A stretch of 64,000 bases of DNA from Metabacillus dongyingensis. Lineage in GTDB: Bacteria > Bacillota > Bacilli > Bacillales > Bacillaceae. The stretch spans positions 1,862,001 through 1,926,000 of the forward strand of contig NZ_CP082944.1 in assembly GCF_019933155.2 (NCBI RefSeq), given 5' to 3'. The number at the start of each line of letters is the position of its first letter. Positions within the stretch are counted from its first letter, which is position 1. Shown piece by piece: positions 52,897 to 60,782 of the stretch. The notes under the pieces are model-generated. The model was not told the DNA's origin, searched no databases, and saw only the letters and a list, made by a program, of their open reading frames with translations. A program made the translations under genes and the position numbers.

Positions 52897-53868
52897 ATGA
52901 TACGTACACTTGCCGTTCAATCAACTGGAGCAGTCATTTATGACCTGCCGCTAAAAGAATTAAAAAATCCTGACATCAAATGGTACTGGGTGGATTTTCA
53001 GGACCCGACAGCAGAAGAGACGAAGCTGTTAAGCAAGTTTTTTAAATTTCACCCGCTTGCCATTGAAGACTGTGTGGAATTTGTTCAGAGACCAAAAGTA
53101 GATACATATGATACCTACCTATTTGTCGTCATGCATTCGATTCAGCAAAAAACATTAGAAGCTGAAGAGCTGGATCTTTTTGTAGCAAAAAATTACGCCG
53201 TAACCTTTCATAAAAAATCGATTCGTGATTTGAATAATATTTGGTTCAAACTAAAAAAAGACTCTCTTCTTCAGGAAGGCGGGCCATCACTCTTAATGCA
53301 TCAGCTGATGGATCACCTTGTGGATGAATATTTTCCGCCAGTCTACAAGCTTGAAGATCAATTAAACGAGATAGAGGAAAACACAAAAGACTTGACCATC
53401 AGCGAATTAATGGAAGGCGTTTTTGATATCCGGACAGATTTGTATATGCTGAGAAGAACAATCATTCCAATGCGCGATTTATTGTACCGCATCATCAGCT
53501 CAAGCGGCTTAAAGGCCTATATTAAAGATGAAATCTACTTTCAGGACATCTATGATCACCTTTTGAAATTAGTCGAAATGATTGATGCCAACCGTGAACT
53601 CAGTGCGGATATTCGAGACAGTTATCTATCAATCAGCTCTGACAGAATGAACAGAGTCATGATGACGCTGACCGTGATTTCGTCCATTTTTCTCCCCCTC
53701 ACATTTATTGCAGGGCTCTATGGCATGAATTTTCAATATATGCCCGAGCTGACCGGAAAATATAATTACTTTGTTGTTGTCGCCATAATGGTATTCATTG
53801 CAGCCGGCATGATTTACTTCTTTGCAAAAATGGGCTGGTTCAGGTATCACAAAGGCACTAAACTATAA
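52897..53868 (+). CDS. CorA-family magnesium/divalent metal transporter
   Basis: 323 aa. The cytosolic N-terminal domain with WVDFQDPTAEETKLL, HPLAIEDCVE and PKVDTYDTYLFVVMH precedes two C-terminal membrane helices. The pore motif YGMNFQYMPEL contains GMN. A homopentameric magnesium (or cobalt/nickel) channel by family. The ribosome site is weak (GATGTGAC). No M-box riboswitch is present upstream. Confidence 0.93.
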   Translation: MIRTLAVQSTGAVIYDLPLKELKNPDIKWYWVDFQDPTAEETKLLSKFFKFHPLAIEDCVEFVQRPKVDTYDTYLFVVMHSIQQKTLEAEELDLFVAKNYAVTFHKKSIRDLNNIWFKLKKDSLLQEGGPSLLMHQLMDHLVDEYFPPVYKLEDQLNEIEENTKDLTISELMEGVFDIRTDLYMLRRTIIPMRDLLYRIISSSGLKAYIKDEIYFQDIYDHLLKLVEMIDANRELSADIRDSYLSISSDRMNRVMMTLTVISSIFLPLTFIAGLYGMNFQYMPELTGKYNYFVVVAIMVFIAAGMIYFFAKMGWFRYHKGTKL

Positions 53869-53939
53869 AGCAGCCGTCATAATTATAAGATCGTAAACGA
53901 ATTCTTTCCTATAGAATACAAAGCAACCGGAGTGATCCC

Positions 53940-54140
53940 ATGCAAATTGATGAAACCCTGCTGACAGATGTGGAAAAACAGATTGTAAAAAAATTGAACC
54001 AGGAGATGTTCTTTGCCGTATCCTATGAACATCTTACCTTTTATAAAAATGAAATCAATTCGATTCTGAATCAAGCAACAAGAAGAAATTCGTTTCTGAC
54101 GAACATGAAGGAAAGAATGAATGAACCAAACTGCCTCTAA
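53940..54140 (+). CDS. small hypothetical protein, 66 aa
   Basis: Starts MQIDETLLTDVEKQIVKKLN after GGAGTGATCCC. Helical, soluble, with MFFAVSYEHLTFYKNEINSI in the middle. A terminator overlaps its end (54128-54153). I do not recognise it. Confidence 0.65.
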   Translation: MQIDETLLTDVEKQIVKKLNQEMFFAVSYEHLTFYKNEINSILNQATRRNSFLTNMKERMNEPNCL

Positions 54141-54153
54141 GGCAGTTTTTTTT
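54128..54153 (+). terminator. rho-independent terminator overlapping the stop codon
   Basis: AAACTGCC and GGCAGTTT arms around TCTAA, eight T. Confidence 0.9.
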
Positions 54154-54212
54154 GAGAAAAGATCAGGTTAACATAGTATAATAAAGGAAACGAATCAAAA
54201 GGCGGGATGAGC

Positions 54213-54767
54213 GTGAAGAGAATTGCTGTAATCGGCCAATCTGGAGAAATTCCCGAAGAAATTCAATTAATAAGTGAAGAGGTTGGAGCAGAGATTGCAT
54301 TGAGAAATGCAGTGCTGCTGACTGGCGGCGGCAGCGGTGTGATGGAAGCAGCATCAAAAGGGGCGAAACAGGCCGGCGGACTTGTCATCGGCATTCTCGC
54401 AGGAGATGAAACACACGTTGCGAATGACTATTTGGATGTTCCCATCACAACCGGCATGTCCTTTGATTACCGAAGCTTAATATTAATTCATTCATCAGAC
54501 GCCATCATCATGATTCGGGGCGGAAACGGAACGCTTGGAGAGCTGTCAGCCGCTTATATGAACAAAAAGCCTGTTGTTGTCATAGAAACATCCGGCGGAT
54601 GGGCGACCAAAGTAAAAGAAGTGGCCTTTGAAGGTGCCTATCTTGATGAGAGAAGAACCGTAGAAATTCACTATGCAAACACCGCAAAAATGGCTGTAGA
54701 CAGAGCTTTCTTGCGAATTGAACATCCTCTAGATGAAGGGAAGAATACCGGAATCATCGGAGATTAA
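54213..54767 (+). CDS. TIGR00725/LOG-like Rossmann protein
   Basis: 184 aa from GTG 54213, favoured over ATG 54207 because AAGGCGGG then has normal spacing. The sequence has an N-terminal KRIAVIGQSGEI strand, the nucleotide-site motif LLTGGGSGVMEAASKGAK, and IRGGNGTLGELSAAYM, a variant of the PGGxGTxxE motif of lysine-decarboxylase-like LOG proteins. True LOG enzymes release cytokinins from nucleotides; the TIGR00725 branch is uncharacterised and may sense or hydrolyse a nucleotide. Confidence 0.85.
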   Translation: MKRIAVIGQSGEIPEEIQLISEEVGAEIALRNAVLLTGGGSGVMEAASKGAKQAGGLVIGILAGDETHVANDYLDVPITTGMSFDYRSLILIHSSDAIIMIRGGNGTLGELSAAYMNKKPVVVIETSGGWATKVKEVAFEGAYLDERRTVEIHYANTAKMAVDRAFLRIEHPLDEGKNTGIIGD

Positions 54768-54797
54768 AAAATCAGACCTGTATGGTCTGATTTTTTG
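54766..54797 (+). terminator. rho-independent terminator
   Basis: AAATCAGACC and GGTCTGATTT arms around TGTAT, six T. Confidence 0.92.
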
Positions 54798-54814
54798 TAT
54801 ATTCTGCTTTTCTC

Positions 54815-55094
54815 CCTGTCGGAGCTAAACGGGCGATTCCGCTTTTCTAATTGTCCAGCTCCATCACCCAGCTCCTCGGTCAGAACGGCTTCGCCAGTAA
54901 AGGCAAAAAGCGCCTTTTCTGTCGAACCCTTATCTGCCTGTCGGAGCTAAACGGGTGATTCCGCTTTTCTAATTGTCCAGCTCCATCACCCAGCTCCTCG
55001 GTCAGAACGGCTTCGCCAGTAAAGGCAAAAAGCGCCTTTTCTGTCGAACCCTTATCTGCCTGTCGGAGCTAAACGGGCGATTCCGCTTTTCTAA
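54815..55094. repeat. dispersed intergenic repeat, tandem copies 5a-5c (122-bp unit)
   Basis: Two complete 122-bp units start at 54815 and 54937, followed by a partial third from 55059 to about 55094. The units differ at a single visible base (GGGCGATT against GGGTGATT). Each contains CGGTCAGAACGGCTTCGCC, GCGCCTTTTCTGTCGAACCC and TTCCGCTTTTCTAATTGTCC. The array ends exactly at the stop codon of the next, reverse-strand gene. Confidence 0.93.
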
Positions 55095-55493
55095 TTAACG
55101 GCAAGAAAAAGAAGCAATTCTTTGAGTATCGATGCCAAAGTAGTCCCATCTGAATTGGCGTGGTCTCCATCTGTATCCTGCAACAGATGTTCTGCCTACA
55201 AAGGTTGGGTAAAACCAAAAACTTCTGCCGTTGTTCAGCCAAACATACGTATACCTGAATAAACAGCCCCTGATGGCTCCTGGATCAACAGCAAATAGGG
55301 AAGGTGATTGCTGGGGAATATAACTTGGCGGAGGTCCCGTTGGTCCCTGTCCCTGTCCTCCGCCAAATCCAGGCGGGGGTCCTGGCGGCATTCCGCCTCC
55401 CTGCCCAAACCCTCCGGGACCAAATCCGCTTCTTGGTCCAAATCCTCCGCCGGGCGTTCCACTGAATAATTGATAATCATATGGATAATACAT
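55095..55493 (-). CDS. Gly/Pro-rich protein with conserved Cys-containing C-terminal domain
   Basis: 132 aa from ATG 55493, 9 bases after GAGAGG. Residues about 10-60 are Gly, Pro, Gln and Phe rich (GFGPRSGFGPGGFGQGG, MPPGPPPGFGGGQGQGP). The C-terminal 65 residues form a compact aromatic domain with GAIRGCLFRYTYVWLNNG, FWFYPTFVGRTSVAGYRW and a closing Cys. No signal peptide. The composition suggests a surface or spore-coat type protein, but that is inference. I cannot name the family. Confidence 0.7.
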   Translation of the reverse strand: MYYPYDYQLFSGTPGGGFGPRSGFGPGGFGQGGGMPPGPPPGFGGGQGQGPTGPPPSYIPQQSPSLFAVDPGAIRGCLFRYTYVWLNNGRSFWFYPTFVGRTSVAGYRWRPRQFRWDYFGIDTQRIASFSCR

Positions 55494-55613
55494 ATTCACA
55501 TTCCTCTCCTCATTAGCCTACACAAACACCATATGCAAGAATGTAAGAGGGAGTGATTATGATAATATCCCAATAGGAAATTTGTGAACATTGCAAGATT
55601 AATCTATAAAAAA

Positions 55614-55642
55614 ACACTTCAATGTTTTATTCATTGAAGTGT
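55614..55642 (-). terminator. rho-independent terminator
   Basis: ACACTTCAATG and CATTGAAGTGT arms; on the reverse strand a seven-T run follows, so it serves the 55658 gene. Confidence 0.9.
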
Positions 55643-55657
55643 ATATTTCCGCTTTTC

Positions 55658-55855
55658 TTAATACCCAAAATCCCAATCCATCTGTTCCTGCCAGACAGTA
55701 AATTGAATTTCAGAGCACTTAATTTCCCGGTCATTTATTTTATAGCTGTCTGTACCGCAGCCTGATTGCTTTTTTAATTCTGCATACTTTTCTTCAGGTA
55801 CATCCTCTAAGATTGTTATTTCTTGATTATGATGAAACAATAAAACGGTTCCCAC
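55658..55855 (-). CDS. hypothetical protein, about 65 aa
   Basis: Start GTG 55855 is preferred because AGAAGGTG lies 8 bases upstream; the frame is open further, to 55939, but without a ribosome site. The product has VLLFHHNQEITILEDVPEEK, then KKQSGCGTDSYKINDREIKC and a WQEQMDWDFGY end. Two or three cysteines, no membrane helix. Its own terminator follows. Family unknown. Confidence 0.55.
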   Translation of the reverse strand: MGTVLLFHHNQEITILEDVPEEKYAELKKQSGCGTDSYKINDREIKCSEIQFTVWQEQMDWDFGY

Positions 55856-56056
55856 CGAAAAAACACCTTCTTTTGAATTGATAGAACGAACTGAAAACAC
55901 AGGTTGTATTTTACCATGTTTGCGGCAGTTATCTAACAAATATAAGAAGATGTCATAAAATCGCCAAATCGAAATCGTTTACAGGAAATTTACAGTTGTT
56001 TTTTTATCTTAAAGTTGATAAAAAGCATTGGATCGATTGTTATGTATTGCTCTGTA

Positions 56057-56437
56057 TCAAGTGAGCCTTTTTTTTATAACAGTAATACCGGTACTGAAGG
56101 TTAGAGATTTGTGGTCTGCTTCCTTAGCTGTTTCTTCAAGCCCCTGGAGAAGAGCGGATGCTGTTCCTTTTCTTTGATGATCCGTGTGAGTATACAGAAA
56201 GCGGATTTCTCTATTTTGAGTCAGTATTTCAAACCCGATAATCTTTTGGCTGTGAGCGGCCACAAGAGTTGGATTGACCGTCTGCTAATCGCTCCAGTTT
56301 GAGTAATGATCTATGTTTTTTGGAGCGAGCGTTTGCGTTCAGGTGCATGACCGAATACTCATTCGGTCATACACTGACCCGATATAAAGTTTAATAATGG
56401 TGTTCCGGTCTTTTGGTTCGAATAATCTAATTTTCAT
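56057..56437 (-). pseudogene. disrupted GNAT acetyltransferase
   Basis: The reverse strand begins at ATG 56437 with MKIRLFEPKDRNTIIKLYIG, a GNAT N-terminus overlapping the PadR stop codon by 11 bases. That frame stops at the palindrome region. Another frame resumes with TLVAAHSQKIIGFEILTQNR and FLYTHTDHQRKGTASALLQG, the strand and acetyl-CoA loop of GNAT enzymes, and then degrades after LEETAKEADHKSLTF. Stops and frameshifts separate the parts, so the gene is broken. Confidence 0.7.
56347..56370. repeat. perfect 10-bp palindrome, TetR-operator-like
   Basis: ATGACCGAAT and ATTCGGTCAT flank ACTC. The layout resembles operators of TetR-family repressors. It lies inside the broken GNAT gene. Confidence 0.85.
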
Positions 56438-56984
56438 CAGCACCACCGAGAGTCTGCAGTTTTTCTGCACGTGCATCAGCTATCAAGTTCTTCAGCCATG
56501 TAAGCTCAGCTTCTCCGTGAAGAATGGACCCTTTAATCAAATGGATCACTGCCCTTGGCAATTGTTTATAATACTCTAAAATGCTTGAAAGTTCTTGAAC
56601 TCTTTTTTCGGTTAAAGCCATTCTTTTTTCAAGAATATCTGCTATTTCCTGCGGATTTCCATGCAGGGCAAAAGCAACGCCCGTAAAAAGGGGATGATAT
56701 AAATTGGAGTCGCTGGATAATTCCTTAAGAATCAGCTTGTGAAACAGCTCTTTTCCGGAGTCGGTAATCTGGTAGATTGTTTTATCCGGTCTGTTTGTAT
56801 CCTTGATCACATCGACTACCTTTATATAATTATTTTTGTGGAGCTGCTCTACTGCGTAATAGAGTGATCCTTTTTGCAGTTTCATAAAATGATCCATATG
56901 TCTTTGTTCCATTGTTTGTTTCATTTCATAAGGATGGGCATCCCGTTCCATTAAAAGACCGAGAATAACTAACTTCATGGACAT
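56427..56984 (-). CDS. PadR-family transcriptional regulator
   Basis: 185 aa starting MSMKLVILGLLMERDAHPYEM. The winged helix-turn-helix of PadR proteins occupies about 1-85, with MKLQKGSLYYAVEQLHKNNY and TIYQITDSGKELF. The C-terminal helical domain (about 90-180), probably for dimerisation, includes ILEKRMALTEKRVQELSSIL, as in the Vir_act_alpha_C type. The partner it controls is unknown; the adjoining broken GNAT gene was probably cotranscribed. Confidence 0.9.
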   Translation of the reverse strand: MSMKLVILGLLMERDAHPYEMKQTMEQRHMDHFMKLQKGSLYYAVEQLHKNNYIKVVDVIKDTNRPDKTIYQITDSGKELFHKLILKELSSDSNLYHPLFTGVAFALHGNPQEIADILEKRMALTEKRVQELSSILEYYKQLPRAVIHLIKGSILHGEAELTWLKNLIADARAEKLQTLGGADEN

Positions 56985-57204
56985 CGTGTACCCTCGCTTT
57001 ACTGAAGCTGATGCATCTTTTTCAGCTTACCTAAATTATATAGTCTAGTTTGGCCATTTATCAATATTTCACTTGTGGTTCATGTTTTAAATGAAAGGGA
57101 AAGGAAAGATTATGAATGTTTATTAAAATTTTTCTTTCAATTTTTTATTATATCCTTTAAAATAAAGTGTTTGAAAAAAATATTTCCTTTATGGGGGAAA
57201 CTAA

Positions 57205-58452
57205 GTGTTATCTATTATCAAACCTCTGCTTGTTAACATTACGATATTATTTTCGCTGACCTTTAACGCAAACCTTTTTTTCCCTTTTAATACAAAGCTG
57301 AAGGCATCTGTAAAACAAAGGGTCATATACGGATTGATCAGTGCTTTTGGGGCCTTGCTCTGTATGGCCTATCCGATAGAAACGCTTGGAGAGACTTATT
57401 TTGATTTAAGAATGGTCTTTGTCCTGATTACTACCCTTTATTCAGGCTGGATTTCAGGTGGAATTGTCCTAATTGTAACATGTCTTGCAAGATATTTGAT
57501 CGGGGGAGATTTTTACCTGATCGGCATCGTTGTCACTCTTACAGCATATTTAATGGGGCTCTTGTTCAGAAAGTATTTTTTTCAGTCAGAATTGAAATAC
57601 ATAAGCGGGACGATTTTAGTTCTTGTCTATTTTCTTTTCTATATTTCAATCATCTATACGTATATTAACTTTCTGGAATTTCAATTTTATTTCGTCTACT
57701 TTTTGGCGTTTTATCTTTCCTACTTGTCAATGATTTTTATCATTGAAAGTTTGATTAAAACCAATAAGCAATTCGATGAAATGGTTTATGTGGATAAACT
57801 GACGACAATTGGCCAGATGGCAGCTGCCATTGCTCATGAAATCAGAAATCCAATCACAACCGTCAGAGGATTCATTCAATATATCCAGCAGGATACAAAG
57901 GATGATAATTTAAAGAAATTTTCTCCCTTAATTCTGGATGAATTAGACCGCACCAATAAAATCATCACTGACTATTTACAGCTTGCAAAACCGCATCATC
58001 ATGAATTGACAAAAATAGAAATCGATCGTGTTTTAGAAGACATTATTCAGCTTTTAAAACCGCTTGGATCCTACTCAAATGTAACTTTATCTTATCAAAG
58101 TGATGAAAAAAGCTCTGTATATGGCGATATTGCACTTTTGAAGCAATCTTTAATGAATGTGATAAAAAATGGAATTGAAGCCATAGAAGATGGCGGCGAG
58201 ATTCAAATTACCAAAAAAACAAATTATATGAACGGTACCGTGATCATTGTCGTTAAAGATACAGGAAAAGGCATGACAGATGAAGAGCTGCAGCATTTAG
58301 GCCTTCCATTTTATACGACAAAATCAAAAGGCACAGGCCTTGGTTCAATGATTACGAATCGGCTCATCCGCGAAATGAAGGGCACAGTTGAATATGAAAG
58401 CGAGATTGGAAAAGGAACAACTGTGACAATCAGCCTTCATTTGTGTCAGTAA
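57205..58452 (+). CDS. membrane sensor histidine kinase, 5TM-5TMR_LYT type (KinB-like)
   Basis: 415 aa from GTG 57205, 7 bases after GGGGGAAA. Six hydrophobic helices in residues 1-190, with YFDLRMVFVLITTLYSGWIS and GGIVLIVTCLARYLIGG, match the 5TM-5TMR_LYT sensor. HisKA follows with His211 in AAAIAHEIRNPITTVRGF, then HATPase with NVIKNGIEAI, DTGKGMT and GTGLGS. There is no PAS domain and no partner regulator. The architecture is that of B. subtilis KinB, but the KinB partner gene kapB is not adjacent. Confidence 0.85.
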   Translation: MLSIIKPLLVNITILFSLTFNANLFFPFNTKLKASVKQRVIYGLISAFGALLCMAYPIETLGETYFDLRMVFVLITTLYSGWISGGIVLIVTCLARYLIGGDFYLIGIVVTLTAYLMGLLFRKYFFQSELKYISGTILVLVYFLFYISIIYTYINFLEFQFYFVYFLAFYLSYLSMIFIIESLIKTNKQFDEMVYVDKLTTIGQMAAAIAHEIRNPITTVRGFIQYIQQDTKDDNLKKFSPLILDELDRTNKIITDYLQLAKPHHHELTKIEIDRVLEDIIQLLKPLGSYSNVTLSYQSDEKSSVYGDIALLKQSLMNVIKNGIEAIEDGGEIQITKKTNYMNGTVIIVVKDTGKGMTDEELQHLGLPFYTTKSKGTGLGSMITNRLIREMKGTVEYESEIGKGTTVTISLHLCQ

Positions 58453-58502
58453 GGAAGGAGAAACTCACGTTTGCGGAGAAGTGAGCAGCAGGGGGGATAT
58501 TT

Positions 58503-58985
58503 ATGAGAACAATTGAAGAAATGAAAAATCATTATAAAAACTTTGATTCCTGGGTGCTGTCATTAAAACAGCTGAGTCATGAAGAATGGCTTCAGCCTAT
58601 TGATGAAGGGAAATGGTCTTCTGCAGAAATCATTTCTCATTTCATTGCCTGGGACAGGTTTACGTTAGATCAGAGACTAGGAAAGCTTAAGGAAAATGCG
58701 GTACTGGATCCTTTTCCTGATTTTCAAAGTGTGAATGATCGGGCAGCAGAATATGCAAAAAGCGGTGTGACTAAGAATGAGCTGATTGATGAATTTATCG
58801 AGATTCGTTCTGATGCAGTTGAGGGCTTTCTTAAATTTGAAGGGGAAGAACATCAATTTCACTTTAAAATTGGGAATCATCCATTTACGATTGCAAGCTA
58901 TATGGAGGATTTTATAGGACATGATCTCCACCATAAAGCTCAAATTGCCGCTTTTCTAGCAAAAAATGAAAGCTGCGGGATTTGA
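58503..58985 (+). CDS. DinB-family protein
   Basis: 160 aa starting MRTIEEMKNHYKNFDSWVLS. A four-helix DinB/YfiT-like fold is suggested by WSSAEIISHFIAWDRFTLDQ and FIGHDLHHKAQIAAFL, which give the three metal-binding histidines. These proteins may be thiol-dependent transferases (bacillithiol S-transferase type). The ribosome site is a weak GGGGGGAT. The following mini-gene overlaps the stop. Confidence 0.85.
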   Translation: MRTIEEMKNHYKNFDSWVLSLKQLSHEEWLQPIDEGKWSSAEIISHFIAWDRFTLDQRLGKLKENAVLDPFPDFQSVNDRAAEYAKSGVTKNELIDEFIEIRSDAVEGFLKFEGEEHQFHFKIGNHPFTIASYMEDFIGHDLHHKAQIAAFLAKNESCGI

Positions 58986-59080
58986 TGATAAACTTTCTAA
59001 TTCAGGCGCTAGCTGCTGCCGGTGCCATTTTTTTGTTCAGTGCTGTATTGGTTTTGATGAAAATGAAAAATAAGCAATAA
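58985..59080 (+). CDS. 31-aa single-helix membrane mini-protein
   Basis: ATG 58985 shares its first base with the TGA stop of the DinB gene (TGATG), the classic layout for translational coupling. The product MINFLIQALAAAGAIFLFSA, followed by VLVLMKMKNKQ, has one membrane helix and a basic tail. A terminator follows at 59088. Too short for family assignment; resembles other single-helix small proteins of bacilli. Confidence 0.6.
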   Translation: MINFLIQALAAAGAIFLFSAVLVLMKMKNKQ

Positions 59081-59087
59081 GCAGAAG

Positions 59088-59118
59088 AAAACCGCTCAAA
59101 TCAATGAGCGGTTTTTTT
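59088..59118 (+). terminator. rho-independent terminator
   Basis: AAACCGCTCA and TGAGCGGTTT arms around AATCAA, seven T. Confidence 0.92.
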
Positions 59119-59120
59119 CT

Positions 59121-59261
59121 GCGGACGATTCCGCTTTTCTATTGTCTAGCTCCGCCTCCTAGCCCCTCGGCCAGAACAAATTCCCTCAGGAAAGTCAAAC
59201 ACGGACTTTTCGGGTGAATTCTTATCTGTCTGCCCGAGTCTGACCAGTCGGCTCCGCTTTT
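59121..59261. repeat. dispersed intergenic repeat, copy 6
   Basis: Has TTCCGCTTTTCTATTGTCTA, CCTAGCCCCTCGGCCAGAAC, ACGGACTTTTCGGGTGAATT and CTTATCTGTCTGCCCGAGTC, the full family order, and reaches the stop codon of the converging permease gene. Confidence 0.88.
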
Positions 59262-60548
59262 CTATATTGTATGTGTAATGAAATTTGCAAGGAAAAGTAA
59301 CGCGATAACGTATAAAGGCAGCGCTACTTCTCTTGTACGCTTCATGACCATTTTTAAAATCGGGTAAGCAATAAATCCAAAAGCCATTCCATCTACAATG
59401 CTGTATGTGAGTGGAATGAGAGCGATAATCAGGAATGCTGGAAAGCTTTCCGTAAAATCTTTTAAATCGATGTTTTGGATATTCTGAATCATCAATCCGC
59501 CGATTAGAATTAGAATAGGCGCAATGGCACTGTCTGGGATCATTTTGATATAAGGCAAAAAGAACAATGAACTTAAAAACAGCAAACCGGTGGTTATCGC
59601 TGTTAAGCCTGTTCTGCCGCCTGCTGAAATTCCAGCCGCAGTTTCCACTGTGCTGACAGTAGGACTTGTGCCGAATAGGCCAGCGGTAATGGCAGATATC
59701 GCATTTGCCTGAAGCGAGCCTTTGTATCTGTCCGGTCTGTTAATCATGTTAACATGTCCGTGAACGAGTCCGATGTTTTCAAAAACGATGACCATCGTTA
59801 ATGAAAAAGTCGCTGTCCAAAAGGCCAGATCTGTTATTTTTTCAAAAGACATCGCGCCAAATACTTCAAAATATGCGCCCATTGAAAAAGGAGATGCAGT
59901 ACCTTGTGCACTGTTATTAATTAACCCGAATCCTGCAGCGATGGCTGTACCAAGCAGAATGCTGATTAAGAAATTGCCTGGAATGTTTCGTGCAAATAAA
60001 GTAATCGTAATAAGCAAGGTGATCAGTGTGACAATCACATGGGGATCAGTAAAATCGCCCAGTTTCACAAATGTCGTGTCGCTGCCTGTTACAATTCCGC
60101 CTTTTTGGAGACCGATAAATGTAAGGAAAATACCGATTCCAACAGTTATGGCTTCCTTCAGCGAATTTGGAATAGAAGCGCTGATAATTCCGGATAGCTT
60201 TGTAAACGCAACGATGGCGAAAAGAATGCCGGATACAAAGACCACTGCAAGTCCCTCTTGCCATGAAAGTCCCATCGAACCGCAGATTGTGTACGTAAAT
60301 AGTGCATTAACACCCATTCCGGGAACAAGAATGATGGGAGTATTTCCAATAAAGCCCATCAAAATGCATCCTGCAAATGAAGTTAAGATGGTTGCAATGA
60401 TTCCTGCTTCAATCGGTATACCGGCATCAGCTAGAATCGCTCCATTTACGACTACAATATACACAATTGTAAAGAAGGAAACAATTCCTGCAAGCAGCTC
60501 TTTTTTGACAGTCGTGTCATGTTGCTTAAGCTGAAAGTACTTATGCAA
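59262..60548 (-). CDS. NCS2-family purine permease (AzgA/PbuG-like)
   Basis: 428 aa from TTG 60548 after AAGGAAGG. About 13 membrane segments. The AzgA-type hallmarks are GMGVNALFTYTI, the ENIGLVHGHVN helix and FGTSPTVSTVETAAGISAGGRTGLTA. It should import hypoxanthine, guanine or adenine with protons. Unlike B. subtilis pbuG, no purine riboswitch is visible upstream, only a hairpin. Confidence 0.9.
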   Translation of the reverse strand: MHKYFQLKQHDTTVKKELLAGIVSFFTIVYIVVVNGAILADAGIPIEAGIIATILTSFAGCILMGFIGNTPIILVPGMGVNALFTYTICGSMGLSWQEGLAVVFVSGILFAIVAFTKLSGIISASIPNSLKEAITVGIGIFLTFIGLQKGGIVTGSDTTFVKLGDFTDPHVIVTLITLLITITLFARNIPGNFLISILLGTAIAAGFGLINNSAQGTASPFSMGAYFEVFGAMSFEKITDLAFWTATFSLTMVIVFENIGLVHGHVNMINRPDRYKGSLQANAISAITAGLFGTSPTVSTVETAAGISAGGRTGLTAITTGLLFLSSLFFLPYIKMIPDSAIAPILILIGGLMIQNIQNIDLKDFTESFPAFLIIALIPLTYSIVDGMAFGFIAYPILKMVMKRTREVALPLYVIALLFLANFITHTI

Positions 60549-60593
60549 TTTTTAAAACCTTCCTTAAAAAGTAACCCTCGACCCAACCCGTAC

Positions 60594-60611
60594 AATCGGC
60601 AGAAGCCGATT
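60594..60611 (-). other. 5' leader hairpin of the purine permease gene
   Basis: AATCGGC pairs with GCCGATT. On the reverse strand it lies just after a TATAAT box at about 60620-60630, so it would form near the 5' end of the mRNA. No aptamer consensus surrounds it. Confidence 0.55.
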
Positions 60612-60782
60612 CACATATAGCATTATATCAAGCCGGGGAACTTTGTGCATTATCTTTATTTGTTATTTTTTGAAAGCCGGCAATTGCATTCATGTTAAAT
60701 ATTTGTAAAAAAGCAGGGAGTATCTATTCAGGTAAAGAATTTACTATGAGTACTAACTAAATCAAGGTATGGGGGAACTTAT

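Noticed and set aside
54815..55094. CRISPR array
   Set aside because: The repeat unit is 122 bp with no unique spacers, and no cas genes are near.
59773..60534. Forward open frame of 253 codons opposite the NCS2 permease
   Set aside because: The reverse frame has unmistakable permease motifs; the forward frame is an antisense shadow.
60550..60660. Purine riboswitch upstream of the NCS2 permease
   Set aside because: The core GTTTCTACC and the P2/P3 loops are absent; only a simple hairpin is present.
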